From Kibdelosporangium banguiense (GTDB taxonomy: Bacteria; Actinomycetota; Actinomycetes; Mycobacteriales; Pseudonocardiaceae), in assembly GCF_017876405.1 (NCBI RefSeq), contig NZ_JAGINW010000001.1, positions 6,089,203 to 6,153,202 on the forward strand: a DNA stretch of 64,000 bases. Direction: 5' to 3'. The notes under the pieces were generated by a model. It was not told the DNA's origin and ran no database searches. It saw only the letters and a program-made list of their open reading frames with translations. The stretch's first letter is position 1, and every line of letters starts with the position of its first letter. Below are positions 40,555 to 49,862 of this stretch, in pieces. The position numbers and the translations under genes are program-made.

Positions 40555-40738
40555 AAAATCTCTTCCCTTCCCACGGCGCTAGGCGCTGGAACGTACCCAA
40601 CGCAAGGTAACCAGCGCTGGTTCCGCAGCGTTCGGCTGGAAGTCGAACTCCAACGTAACCAGCAGCGCTGACGTGCCCAGCAATGACCCCCTGAAACCAC
40701 AACCGCAACACCGCATTGACCGGGAACAGGCAGCAAGC
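40555..40738. repeat. Left inverted repeat of the HNH element
   Basis: The outer end AAAATCTCTTCCCTTCCCA begins a 21-bp block repeated perfectly and inverted at 42202-42222. The inner end GAACAGGCAGCAAGC (40724-40738) matches GCTTGCTGCCTGTTC at 42035-42049. In between many blocks match with small indels (for example CAACGTAACC and GCTGGGCAC-type segments). Confidence 0.85.
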
Positions 40739-40777
40739 AAGGACAAAGACCCGGCTACCGACGTACTTGGGTGATGG

Positions 40778-41974
40778 TTAGAAGGGTGCGGGTTCGTAGG
40801 GTTCGGGTGTGGTGGTGTGGACGCGGTGGGCGGGTGTGCTGAACACCAGTGTGCCCGGCAAGGGCTGGGTCATGTCCCAGTCGCTGCGCTCGCGCATGAG
40901 GTTGTGTTTACGGCACAAGGCGTTGGTGTTGTCGGCTGAGGTCACACCGCCATCGGCGTACCGCACGGTGTGATCAATCTCCGAGCGATCGGCCGAGCGC
41001 CCGCAACCAGGCTGCCGACAGGTCCGATCCCGAAGCCGGATGTGGCGTGCCAAGGCTGCTGAGGCATACCGCCGCCGGCTGACCTCCAACACCTGGCCAT
41101 GGTCATCGGTGATGACGCGCCGCCACATCGCATCCCGCGCGAGCTCGCTGGCATACTCGGCCGTGATCGGGCCATAACCGCTGATCTCACCGGGTAGCCG
41201 GGTCAACCCCAACAGCGTGGACATGGGCACGGTGACGTTGAGGTTTACCCGTAGCCGCTCGTTGTTCTTACCCAGCACCAGATCCATGAACACATCAGCC
41301 CGGCACTGAGCCAAGGTCTTGTCCGGTGTTTTGACCTTGTTGGCCAGCATGTTGATCTGGTCATAGGCAGCCTGGGCTTCATGCGGCTCCAACGTGATGG
41401 CCAGCTGGCCCATGCCGTCGGACAGATCCCGGCCGGTCACATCACGGTCGGCCTTCGCGGTACGACGCAAACGCTCCGCAGCAGAAGGATCGACGGCGAT
41501 CACGTGGTAGCGGATGCTCTGGCGGAACCGGCTGGGATTGGCGCGCTTACCGAAGGCCAGAACCTTCGACTCCACCCGCCGGGCTTGGTCTTCGGTCAGT
41601 ACCGAAGTGAGGTCGTTCATCGCTTTGGCACGCACATAATCGATCTCACCCGCCTCCAACGCATCGGTAGTCGCGGGCAGCCGGGTGACCAGGTCCCGGG
41701 CTTGGGAGATGTGGATGGCTGCGGTGTGCGGGTTCATGGCCAGTTCGAGGGCGACTTCCTCAGGAGCGCCGTCGGCGAGGTCGGTTCCGGCACGCCCGGG
41801 TTCACGCAATTCGGCGAACCGGGCCAGGAGCCGGGCTTTGCGCGCGTCGCAGAAAGCCCGGGCCTTGTCCACGTCGACCAGACCGTCGAGGACCTGGTTG
41901 GCGTTCATCTGATGAATAGGGATGTTTGCCGGCGGGTTGGTGTCCCGGAGGGCAAACAGCGTATTCTCGCCCAT
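40778..41974 (-). CDS. DUF222/HNH endonuclease (13E12 repeat family)
   Basis: Protein of 398 aa with an N-terminal helical DUF222 region and a C-terminal HNH nuclease domain: CRQPGCGRSADRSEIDHTVR followed by NTNALCRKHN, where two Cys pairs bind Zn and the His residues form the active site. It is the only gene within the inverted-repeat element, read from right to left. ATG at 41974 is chosen; a TTG at 41995 would add seven residues. The 5' region is in the right inverted repeat side, which may carry its promoter. Typical homologues are multicopy in actinomycete genomes. The function is unproven. Confidence 0.92.
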   Translation of the reverse strand: MGENTLFALRDTNPPANIPIHQMNANQVLDGLVDVDKARAFCDARKARLLARFAELREPGRAGTDLADGAPEEVALELAMNPHTAAIHISQARDLVTRLPATTDALEAGEIDYVRAKAMNDLTSVLTEDQARRVESKVLAFGKRANPSRFRQSIRYHVIAVDPSAAERLRRTAKADRDVTGRDLSDGMGQLAITLEPHEAQAAYDQINMLANKVKTPDKTLAQCRADVFMDLVLGKNNERLRVNLNVTVPMSTLLGLTRLPGEISGYGPITAEYASELARDAMWRRVITDDHGQVLEVSRRRYASAALARHIRLRDRTCRQPGCGRSADRSEIDHTVRYADGGVTSADNTNALCRKHNLMRERSDWDMTQPLPGTLVFSTPAHRVHTTTPEPYEPAPF

Positions 41975-42034
41975 ATGTTCACCATACCGGAACAACCCGG
42001 CAATGACGTCACTCTATTGGGTGTTCTTGTTGGA

Positions 42035-42222
42035 GCTTGCTGCCTGTTCACGGTCATAGCGGTGTTCCGGTAGTGGTTTTGAAGGGGGCATTGCTGGGCA
42101 CATTAGCGCTGTTGGTTACGTTGGTGTTCCCGGCTTCCAGCGTCTTTTTCGGCTTCCGGCGCCGGTCATATTGTGTTGGTTACGTTCCAGCGCGTTAGCG
42201 TCGTGGGAAGGGAAGAGATTTT
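42035..42222. repeat. Right inverted repeat of the HNH element
   Basis: Inverted counterpart of 40555-40738. It has internal direct repeats GGTTACGTT at 42114 and 42178 and ends with the 21-bp perfect block (42202-42222, CGTGGGAAGGGAAGAGA plus TTTT). It lies in the 323-bp gap upstream of the HNH gene, so it probably also holds that gene's promoter. Confidence 0.85.
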
Positions 42223-42256
42223 TTGGGTCTTCAGGTTGGTTTTCGGCGTGGCTGGG

Positions 42257-42296
42257 GCCCTCGGGGTGGTTGTAGTTGCCCCCGAGGGCTCTTTTT
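42257..42296 (+). terminator. Hairpin with T-run next to the chitinase gene end
   Basis: GCCCTCGGGG (42257-42266) pairs with CCCCGAGGGC (42280-42289) and is followed by CTTTTT on the plus strand. It lies immediately after the chitinase stop, which is read on the minus strand, so it probably ends transcription in both directions between the chitinase gene and the HNH element. Confidence 0.8.
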
Positions 42297-42297
42297 G

Positions 42298-43497
<1,200 letters not shown>

Positions 43498-43600
43498 GCG
43501 TTCTCCGGAAGGTGAAGCGGTGCGGCAATGCACCGCGCCCAGCAGGGAACCGCGAAGCCCGCGCCTGGCCGGCGGTTTGGTCGAACCATTCTCAACGTAG

Positions 43601-43615
43601 GTGGACTAGACCAAT
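43601..43615. promoter_or_regulatory. DasR-responsive element (dre)-like site before the chitinase gene
   Basis: GTGGACTAGACCAAT reads ATTGGTCTAGTCCAC on the chitinase strand. It matches the known dre consensus core TGGTCTAGACCA at 11 of 12 positions. Chitinase genes of Streptomyces carry such sites, where the GntR-type regulator DasR binds and is released by amino sugar phosphates. Confidence 0.75.
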
Positions 43616-43626
43616 ACGTCAATACG

Positions 43627-45654
43627 TCACCAATGACCGTCTTCCAGGACCCGCTTGAGGATTTTGCCAGTGGCGTTGCGCGGCAGGTTGTCCACGAACA
43701 TCACGTCCCGCGGAACGGCAAACCGTGCCAGCCGTTGGTGCACGTACGTCCGCACGGTGTCGGCGTCAAGGTGTGCGCCGGGTTTGAGAACGATGTACGC
43801 GGCGAGGCGCTGGCCGTACTCGTTGTCGGTCACGCCCACGACTGCGGCCTCGCGCACCTGGGGGAGTGCGGCGAGCGCATCCTCGACGGGGCGCGGGAAG
43901 ACGTTCTCGCCGCCGGACACGATCATCTCGTCGTCCCGGCCGGCGACGAACAGCCGGCCGTCGGCGTCGAGGTAGCCACGGTCGCCGGTGTCCATCAGCT
44001 CGTGCTGGATCGAGACCTGGGCCGCGCCGTTGGTGTAGCCGTCGAACAACATGTCGTTGCCGACGAAGATCCGGCCAACTGTGCCCGGTGGCGCGGGAAC
44101 TCCATTGCTGTCCAGGATTCCGACTCGAGTCCCGAGTGGAGGGTGGCCTGCGGTGGTGCGGGCCGCTTTCAGATCCGTGGGGTCGGCGACGGTCGCCCAG
44201 GATACTTCGGTTGAACCGTATAGGTTGTAGAGCACGGGGCCGAACACATCCATGAACTGCTCGACAAGCCGTCCGGGCAAGGCCGATCCGCTGCTCGCGA
44301 CCACACGTAAAGACGAGGTGTTGTAACGGGAACGCAGGCTGTCCGGCAGGTCGAGCATGCGCTGCAACATGATCGGCACGGCGAACATCGAGGTGCACTG
44401 GTGCTCCTCGATCGCCTGTAACGCCGCCTGTGGGTCGAAACGCCTTTGCAGCACCAAACTCGCGCGCAGCGGCATGCCGAGCTGCATCGCCGCGAGGCCC
44501 CACGTGTGGAACAGTGGCGCTGCGACGAGCATCTTTTCCCCAGCCCGCAAGGGAATCCGCGACAGAATTGCCGCCGCGTCACCCAGCCCGCGGGGTGTGG
44601 GCCTGCGTGCGCCTTTCGGGGCGCCGGTCGTTCCGGACGTCAGCACGACGATCTTGCCAGGCTGCTTGGGCGGGGTGAGTTTGTCCGCGGGTGCGCCCGC
44701 GATCAGGTCGTCGACGGTCGGGCCGAGGTGGTTGCCTTCCGGCCAGGTCCGGATCCTGGGCAGGTCGGTGGACACGAACCGGGTCAGCGATGCGAGTTCG
44801 TCGTCGGCCATCAGCAGGACGGGATCGTGCTCCCGGACGACCTCGGCGACCTGGTTGGCCGCCAGGCCGGTGTTCATCAGCACGACGTCCGCGCCGAGCT
44901 TGCCGCACGCGATGAACGCCTCGAGCATCACGCCGTGGTTGCGGCACATCAATGCGACACGTGACCCGGCGGTGACCCAGTACTTGGTCAGTGCGTTGGC
45001 CAGCCGGTTGGTCCGCTCCTCGAGCTCGGCGAACGTGTACTTCGAGCGTTCGTCCTGGTACGCGATCACGTGCGGACCGTGAGCGGTCGCTGCCTGATAC
45101 CCGCCGACAACTGTGGCGCCCCAGCGCGCCAGGGAGGTCAGCTGTTTGATCGTGCGATCCGGCCGGGCTGGGGCGAGTACGCCGGCCTTGATGAGTGTCC
45201 TGGCGACGCTGAGCGTCGAGCCCCGGTGATCGCGTGGCGTGGGGGGAAGCTCGGCGGGCACTGCGTTGAGGTGGTCACGCAGCCGCGCGATGGCCTCGTC
45301 GATCCGCTTGCGCAGATGGGAAAGTGCCTGATCACCCGACAACGTCAGCAGGATGCTGATCTGGGTCCCGCCGCGCGGAGTCTCCCGCAGCTGGATCGAC
45401 AACCGGTGCCGCTGAGTGCGCACACTCGACCAGACCAGGTGCTCGTCCTGGCGGTAGATCAGGATTTCGACCTCGTCGTCGTACCCGGCCCGGACCAGAT
45501 AGCGCGCTCCGCGACCACTGTTCGGAGTCAGCCGCTCACACCAGCTCACCCCGCGGACATAGCGCGGGTAGAGCTCTGGGTCGCCGATCACCTCCCACAC
45601 TTTGGACGGTGGGTGGCGCACGGTCGCACGCACTTCAACGGAGTCGGGGCTCAT
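43627..45654 (-). CDS. SRPBCC domain fused to acyl-CoA synthetase (FadD12-like)
   Basis: Protein of 675 aa with two parts. Residues 1-145 are an SRPBCC/polyketide-cyclase-like domain (ATVRHPPSKVWEVIGDPELY), and the rest is a fatty acid-CoA ligase related to mycobacterial FadD12. Adenylation motifs are VLTSGTTGAPKGARR, YGSTE, TGDRGYLDADGRLFVAGR and the C-terminal catalytic Lys in RNATGKILKR. The activation of a carboxylate with ATP and CoA is expected. Fusing a small-lipid-binding domain to it is unusual. ATG at 45654 is chosen; upstream codons lack the domain pattern. No obvious partner genes adjoin. Confidence 0.9.
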   Translation of the reverse strand: MSPDSVEVRATVRHPPSKVWEVIGDPELYPRYVRGVSWCERLTPNSGRGARYLVRAGYDDEVEILIYRQDEHLVWSSVRTQRHRLSIQLRETPRGGTQISILLTLSGDQALSHLRKRIDEAIARLRDHLNAVPAELPPTPRDHRGSTLSVARTLIKAGVLAPARPDRTIKQLTSLARWGATVVGGYQAATAHGPHVIAYQDERSKYTFAELEERTNRLANALTKYWVTAGSRVALMCRNHGVMLEAFIACGKLGADVVLMNTGLAANQVAEVVREHDPVLLMADDELASLTRFVSTDLPRIRTWPEGNHLGPTVDDLIAGAPADKLTPPKQPGKIVVLTSGTTGAPKGARRPTPRGLGDAAAILSRIPLRAGEKMLVAAPLFHTWGLAAMQLGMPLRASLVLQRRFDPQAALQAIEEHQCTSMFAVPIMLQRMLDLPDSLRSRYNTSSLRVVASSGSALPGRLVEQFMDVFGPVLYNLYGSTEVSWATVADPTDLKAARTTAGHPPLGTRVGILDSNGVPAPPGTVGRIFVGNDMLFDGYTNGAAQVSIQHELMDTGDRGYLDADGRLFVAGRDDEMIVSGGENVFPRPVEDALAALPQVREAAVVGVTDNEYGQRLAAYIVLKPGAHLDADTVRTYVHQRLARFAVPRDVMFVDNLPRNATGKILKRVLEDGHW

Positions 45655-45723
45655 ACCTACTGATGGGTAGCAGTACTCCGCTGAGCGGTGCAAGCGAGTC
45701 GCCCAGACGGACTAATGGGTCCA

Positions 45724-45758
45724 AAAGGAGGCCACCAAGCCTACAGGTGGCCTCCTTT
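45724..45758. terminator. Bidirectional hairpin terminator with A- and T-runs
   Basis: AAAGGAGGCCACC (45724-45736) pairs perfectly with GGTGGCCTCCTTT (45746-45758) around a 9-nt loop. It lies just downstream of the carboxypeptidase stop on the minus strand and upstream of the ligase gene, so it ends carboxypeptidase transcription. Confidence 0.9.
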
Positions 45759-45768
45759 GTCAGCCACG

Positions 45769-47424
45769 TTAGAACGTCAGGCGCCACAGATCGACAAAAC
45801 CGACATCCGCCGAATAAATGTCCTGGACTTTGAGCTGCCAGGTGCCGTTGGCGGCCTCGCTGGAGGCGTCCACTGTGAACGTCTCGTTGACGTTGTCGGC
45901 CGAGTCGCCGGAGCTGGCCGCCTTCAGCCGGTACGCCGTGCCGTCCGGCGCGACCAAGTCGATCACAAGATCACCGCGGTAGGTGTGCTTGATGTCCACA
46001 GTCACCTTGAGCGCGGCCGGAGCGTTACCGTCCTTGCCGGTGACCGTGATCGAACTCGTCACCGCCGCGCCGGCGTCCGGGATCTGGACGTCGGTCGCGT
46101 TCTCGAACGACCCGCCGCCCGGCGGTGGCGTCGTCCCGCAGTACTGCGCGTCCTTGCCGATCGCGCGGTACGGGCAGTCCGACAGTTCGAGCAGCTGCAG
46201 CACGGCTTCCTTGTTGCGTAGTGTCTCCCGGCCGATCACCTCGTCGGGCGGGTAGAAGCCGCCGCCGGCTGGGCCGGTCGGGTACATCTCGAAGGTGTAG
46301 CCGAAGATCTTCTGGTCGCCCCACAGCCAGTCGTCGATCGAGCCGTCGGTGATGTACAGATCCGACGACTGCTCCGGCGTGTAGTTGTTGGTGGCGGCCA
46401 TGTCCCGGCCGATCTTGGCGAACGTCGCCTGGTCGTCGGCGGTGAGACCGGGCGCGGTGTCGTCGTACGTGTAGCCGTACGGCCACAGGATCAGCTCGCT
46501 GTAGGTGTGGAAGTCGATGCCCGTCTTGATCTGCTGGACACCGCCGACCTTGCGGCCGCGCACGAAGTCCGCGAACGCCTTCACCTCGGGCGAGGACTCC
46601 GCGGCCGGGCCGCGGTAGGTCTCGCTGCCGGTGCTGCCGGACGAACCGCCGCAGCAGCCCCACTTGAAGTCCCAGTTGCGGTTGAGGTCCGTGCCGACGT
46701 TCGACGAGCCCGTGTTCGGCTGACGGTTCTTACGCCATGACCGGTACGAACCCGTCGCGATGTCGTACTCGCCGCCGTCCGGGTTGAGATCGGGCATCAG
46801 CCAGATCTCCCGGGAGTTGACGATGTTGGTGATCCGCTGATCGCTGCCATACCCGGTGGTGAGCTCCTTGAGCAGGTAGAGCGCCATCTCCTTGGTCAGG
46901 TGCTCGCGGGCGTGCTGGTGGGCGGTGAACAGCACCTCCGGCTCGGCCTCGTCTTCTGTCACGTTGTCGGAGATCTTGATCGCGATCAGGTCGCGGCCTT
47001 CGTAGGACTTGCCCACGACCTGCTTGGACACGATCGCCGGGTAGGCCGCCGCGGCCGTGTTCACCTCGGCGGTGAGTTCGGCGTAGTTGTGATAGAGCGA
47101 GTCGGCGGGCGGGAAGTCGAACGTGCCCACGTCCGGCTGGGTCGGCGCGGCCTGCTTGCTGACCCGGTAGCCGAGTTTCTCGATCTGCTTCACCTCGTCC
47201 GCGGTGGCCGTGACCCCGACGACGCCGTGCTCGGCATACGTCACCGCGGCGCCGGTCGCGGCGATCTGGCTGCGTTGTTTGCTGGTCTTCACGCCCTCGA
47301 CCTGGTACTCCGCCGAAGTACGGTCGGGTGCGCTGGACGACGGGTCAGCTGAGCCGGGACTGAACACGACAAAGCTCATCGCGACCGCGAGAGCCAAAGA
47401 AACGGACAATCTCTGACGAATCAC
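45769..47424 (-). CDS. Secreted M14 zinc carboxypeptidase with P-domain
   Basis: Secreted metallopeptidase of 551 aa. A signal peptide is followed by a propeptide-like region (residues 30-95), then the M14 domain with HQHARE (Zn ligands His and Glu), the third Zn ligand in GIDFHTYSE and the catalytic Glu in GYTFEMYP. Residues 430-551 form a proprotein-convertase P-domain (jelly roll) after a PPPGGG linker. The GTG start has AGGAGG upstream. Expected to trim C-terminal residues from peptides outside the cell. Related enzymes (zinc carboxypeptidase SG/T) have similar layout. Confidence 0.93.
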   Translation of the reverse strand: MIRQRLSVSLALAVAMSFVVFSPGSADPSSSAPDRTSAEYQVEGVKTSKQRSQIAATGAAVTYAEHGVVGVTATADEVKQIEKLGYRVSKQAAPTQPDVGTFDFPPADSLYHNYAELTAEVNTAAAAYPAIVSKQVVGKSYEGRDLIAIKISDNVTEDEAEPEVLFTAHQHAREHLTKEMALYLLKELTTGYGSDQRITNIVNSREIWLMPDLNPDGGEYDIATGSYRSWRKNRQPNTGSSNVGTDLNRNWDFKWGCCGGSSGSTGSETYRGPAAESSPEVKAFADFVRGRKVGGVQQIKTGIDFHTYSELILWPYGYTYDDTAPGLTADDQATFAKIGRDMAATNNYTPEQSSDLYITDGSIDDWLWGDQKIFGYTFEMYPTGPAGGGFYPPDEVIGRETLRNKEAVLQLLELSDCPYRAIGKDAQYCGTTPPPGGGSFENATDVQIPDAGAAVTSSITVTGKDGNAPAALKVTVDIKHTYRGDLVIDLVAPDGTAYRLKAASSGDSADNVNETFTVDASSEAANGTWQLKVQDIYSADVGFVDLWRLTF

Positions 47425-47499
47425 GCGGCCTCCTGCAGGGAGATGGCGGACATTCCGCGATCCTGCGGCCCATACCGGCGGGCCACAACCCGCGTCCGG

Positions 47500-48369
47500 T
47501 TACGGAATTTGCCAGAATTCCCAGGTCAAACCCGTTCGGGCGACCGGCTGCAGGCAGTTCGTGCAGCGCAGCAGCGGGCTGAATCCCTGGTCGCAGTGGC
47601 TGATCTGAAGATCCGCGCCGGTGTACCAGCGCTGCGCCCAGTCGGCCAGAAAACTGAAAACCCCGAAAAAAGCCAGGCCTTTGCCGGTCAACCGGTATTC
47701 GGCCGGATCCTGGCGCAGCACGCCCAATTCGACGAATCGCTTCAGCCGGTCGCTCAGAATCGAGGGCGCCAGGCCGAGTTGCGCCTCGAACTCCGAGAAC
47801 CGGCGATGCCCGAGGAAGGCCGCGGCCAGCAGGACCGTGCTCCACCGGTCGCCGAGGATTTCCATGGTGGCCGGCAGATACGACAGTGGATCGTGCTCAC
47901 GGGTGATCTTGCGATGCAGGCGTGGCGCGCTCACCTGGGCGAACGTGCCCTCGCGGGTGGTTTCGACATCCCGGGCGGTGATCGGTGCCTTGCCGCAGCC
48001 GCCGCAGCCGAGTTCGACGTCCGTGCGCTCGCCGCACTCCGTGTGTACGAGTTCGGGCAGCGGATGCGTACGCGTGACCCAGGCGCGTTCCCACGACCAG
48101 ATCGACACGAGCATCGGCCACAGCTCGATCGCCTTCTCGGTCAGGTGGTATTCGGTACGCATCCGGCCGTTGCGGTAGGGGACCGGCTTGAGCAGGCCGT
48201 TGGCCACCATTTCCTTGAGCCGGGCGGCCAGCACCGACTCGGAGATCCGGATGTCGTCGCGCCAGTCGGCGAACCGCCTGGTGTGCTTGAGGAAGGCACG
48301 CTGCAGGATCAGCAGGGTCCACTGGTCGCCGACGGCGAGCAGTGCCTGGCCGATCGCGCTGGGTTCCAC
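47500..48369 (-). CDS. Tandem-domain HxlR-type transcriptional regulator
   Basis: Regulator of 289 aa built from two HxlR winged-helix domains, residues 5-95 (RISESVLAARLKEMVANGLL) and about 165-245 (LAPSILSDRLKRFVELGVL). A Cys pair (CGGCGKAP) lies between them and another (CTNCLQP) near the C-terminus, which suggests a structural metal. HxlR proteins usually dimerise with one domain; the duplicated form could bind as a pseudo-dimer. GTG start. It is divergent from the carotenoid oxygenase gene, with 53 bp between the two starts, so that operon is the likely target. Confidence 0.92.
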   Translation of the reverse strand: MEPSAIGQALLAVGDQWTLLILQRAFLKHTRRFADWRDDIRISESVLAARLKEMVANGLLKPVPYRNGRMRTEYHLTEKAIELWPMLVSIWSWERAWVTRTHPLPELVHTECGERTDVELGCGGCGKAPITARDVETTREGTFAQVSAPRLHRKITREHDPLSYLPATMEILGDRWSTVLLAAAFLGHRRFSEFEAQLGLAPSILSDRLKRFVELGVLRQDPAEYRLTGKGLAFFGVFSFLADWAQRWYTGADLQISHCDQGFSPLLRCTNCLQPVARTGLTWEFWQIP

Positions 48370-48387
48370 GTGATCATCCTAGCGTGA

Positions 48388-48416
48388 TTGACACCTGACT
48401 TCGGCTATCGTAGCTT
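48388..48416 (+). promoter_or_regulatory. Promoter of the carotenoid oxygenase gene; transcript probably leaderless
   Basis: TTGACA (48388-48393) and TAGCTT (48411-48416) are spaced 17 bp. A start of transcription 7 nt after the -10 box would fall on the GTG at 48423, giving a leaderless mRNA, which fits the lack of a ribosome site. Confidence 0.6.
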
Positions 48417-48422
48417 CGAAGG

Positions 48423-49862
48423 GTGGAGCCGATCGCTGTCGCACGCGCTGCCGAGGAAAATCCGTACCTCCTGGGCGTCTACGCCCCGGTGGCCGACGAG
48501 ATCACGTCGTCGGACCTGGAGGTCATCGGCGAGATCCCCCGTGATCTCAACGGTGTCTACCTGCGCAACGGACCCAACCGGCAGTACCCCGCGGACGGCC
48601 GTTACCACTGGTTCGACGGTGACGGCATGGTGCACGCGGTGCACTTCGAGAACGGGAAAGCCCGCTACCGCAACAGGTTCATCCGGACGGCGGCGTTCCA
48701 CGAGGAGTCGAAGCAGGGCCGCGCGCTGTGGACCGGCGTGATGGAGAACCCGGCCGGAAACCCGTTCGGGAACACCCATGGCCTGGGCCTCAAGGACAGC
48801 GCGAACACCGATGTGATCTTCCATCGGGGCAAGGTGCTGGCCACCTGGTACCTGTGCGGCTCGCCGTACGCGCTGGACCCGTTGTCGCTGGAAACCATCG
48901 GCGCGGAGGACTTCCTGGGCACGCTGGCCGGGGACATGATGGCGCACCCGAAGGTCGACGAGGCCACCGGTGAGCTGTTCTGGTTCGACTACGGCCCTGA
49001 GGCGCCGTACATGCGATACGGCGTGATCAGTCCTGAAGGGACGGTCAGTCATGTGGCCGATGTTTCCCTGCCGGGGCCGAGACTGCCGCACGACATGGCG
49101 TTGACCGAGAACTATGCCGTGCTGATGGATCTGCCTTTGCTGCAGGACCAGGACGCCCGCCGGGCCGGGAAATACCGGATCCAGTTCGACCGGTCGCTCG
49201 CGTCGAGGTTCGGCGTGATTCCGCGTTACGGCTCCGATGTCCGTTGGTTCGAGGCAAAGCCTTGCTACATCTACCATGTGGTGAACTCGTGGGAACAGGG
49301 CGACGAGATCATCATGGACGTATGCCGGGTGAAGAACCCGAGCCACGCGCCGCGCGTCAAAACACCATTGGCTGCGATGCTCGCTTATCTCCGGCTCGAC
49401 GCCCACCTGTATCGCTATCGGTTCAACCTGCGGACGGGCGCGGTCGCTGAAGGCCCGTTGGACGACGTGAACCTCGAGTTCCCGAGTGTGGATTCCCGGA
49501 TTGTCAGCCGGCCGCACCGATATTCGTACAACATGCGTCTCTCCAGCGATTTCACGCTGCTGTTCGACGCGTTGGTGCGTTACGACTCCAGCACTGGGGC
49601 GAAAGAGATCCACGAGTTCGGGCCGGGACGCTGGGGTTCTGAGGCGCCGTTCGCGCCGCGCGACGGCTCCACCGGTGAAACCGACGGCTATCTGGTCAGT
49701 TTTGTGACCGACGAACGGGAAAACCGCTCCGAAGTCGCCGTTTTCGATGCCGCCGATGTGGCGGCCGGCCCGGTCGGCCGCGTGTTGCTGCCGCAACGGG
49801 TGCCGGTCGGATTCCACGCCACCTGGGTACGAATGGATCAGTTGCGGTCATGGCCTTCATAG
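48423..49862 (+). CDS. Carotenoid oxygenase (CCD) family dioxygenase
   Basis: Dioxygenase of 479 aa of the carotenoid/stilbene cleavage family, which splits a C=C bond using a four-His non-haem iron. The iron ligands are visible in MMAHPK, LPHDMALTENY, YHVVNSWE and the C-terminal VGFHATWV. The substrate could be a carotenoid, a lignostilbene or a vinyl phenol. It is divergent from the HxlR regulator and overlaps the downstream thiolase gene by 13 bp, an operon pointing to an aromatic or isoprenoid catabolic step. Confidence 0.92.
   Translation: MEPIAVARAAEENPYLLGVYAPVADEITSSDLEVIGEIPRDLNGVYLRNGPNRQYPADGRYHWFDGDGMVHAVHFENGKARYRNRFIRTAAFHEESKQGRALWTGVMENPAGNPFGNTHGLGLKDSANTDVIFHRGKVLATWYLCGSPYALDPLSLETIGAEDFLGTLAGDMMAHPKVDEATGELFWFDYGPEAPYMRYGVISPEGTVSHVADVSLPGPRLPHDMALTENYAVLMDLPLLQDQDARRAGKYRIQFDRSLASRFGVIPRYGSDVRWFEAKPCYIYHVVNSWEQGDEIIMDVCRVKNPSHAPRVKTPLAAMLAYLRLDAHLYRYRFNLRTGAVAEGPLDDVNLEFPSVDSRIVSRPHRYSYNMRLSSDFTLLFDALVRYDSSTGAKEIHEFGPGRWGSEAPFAPRDGSTGETDGYLVSFVTDERENRSEVAVFDAADVAAGPVGRVLLPQRVPVGFHATWVRMDQLRSWPS

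Larger units (their letters stand above)
40555..42222 (-). mobile_element. Candidate element: HNH/DUF222 gene between about 185-bp inverted repeats
   Basis: A 1,668-bp unit bounded by imperfect inverted repeats 40555-40738 and 42035-42222, the outermost 21 bp being perfect. The only gene inside encodes a DUF222/HNH endonuclease (13E12 type). No transposase is present and no target-site duplication is visible at the ends. Related 13E12 genes in mycobacteria are multicopy and mobile. Confidence 0.6.

Noticed and set aside
40540..42235. Target-site duplication at the ends of the HNH element
   Set aside because: The flanks just outside the repeats (left ending aactgg, right beginning ttgggt) do not form a convincing direct repeat.
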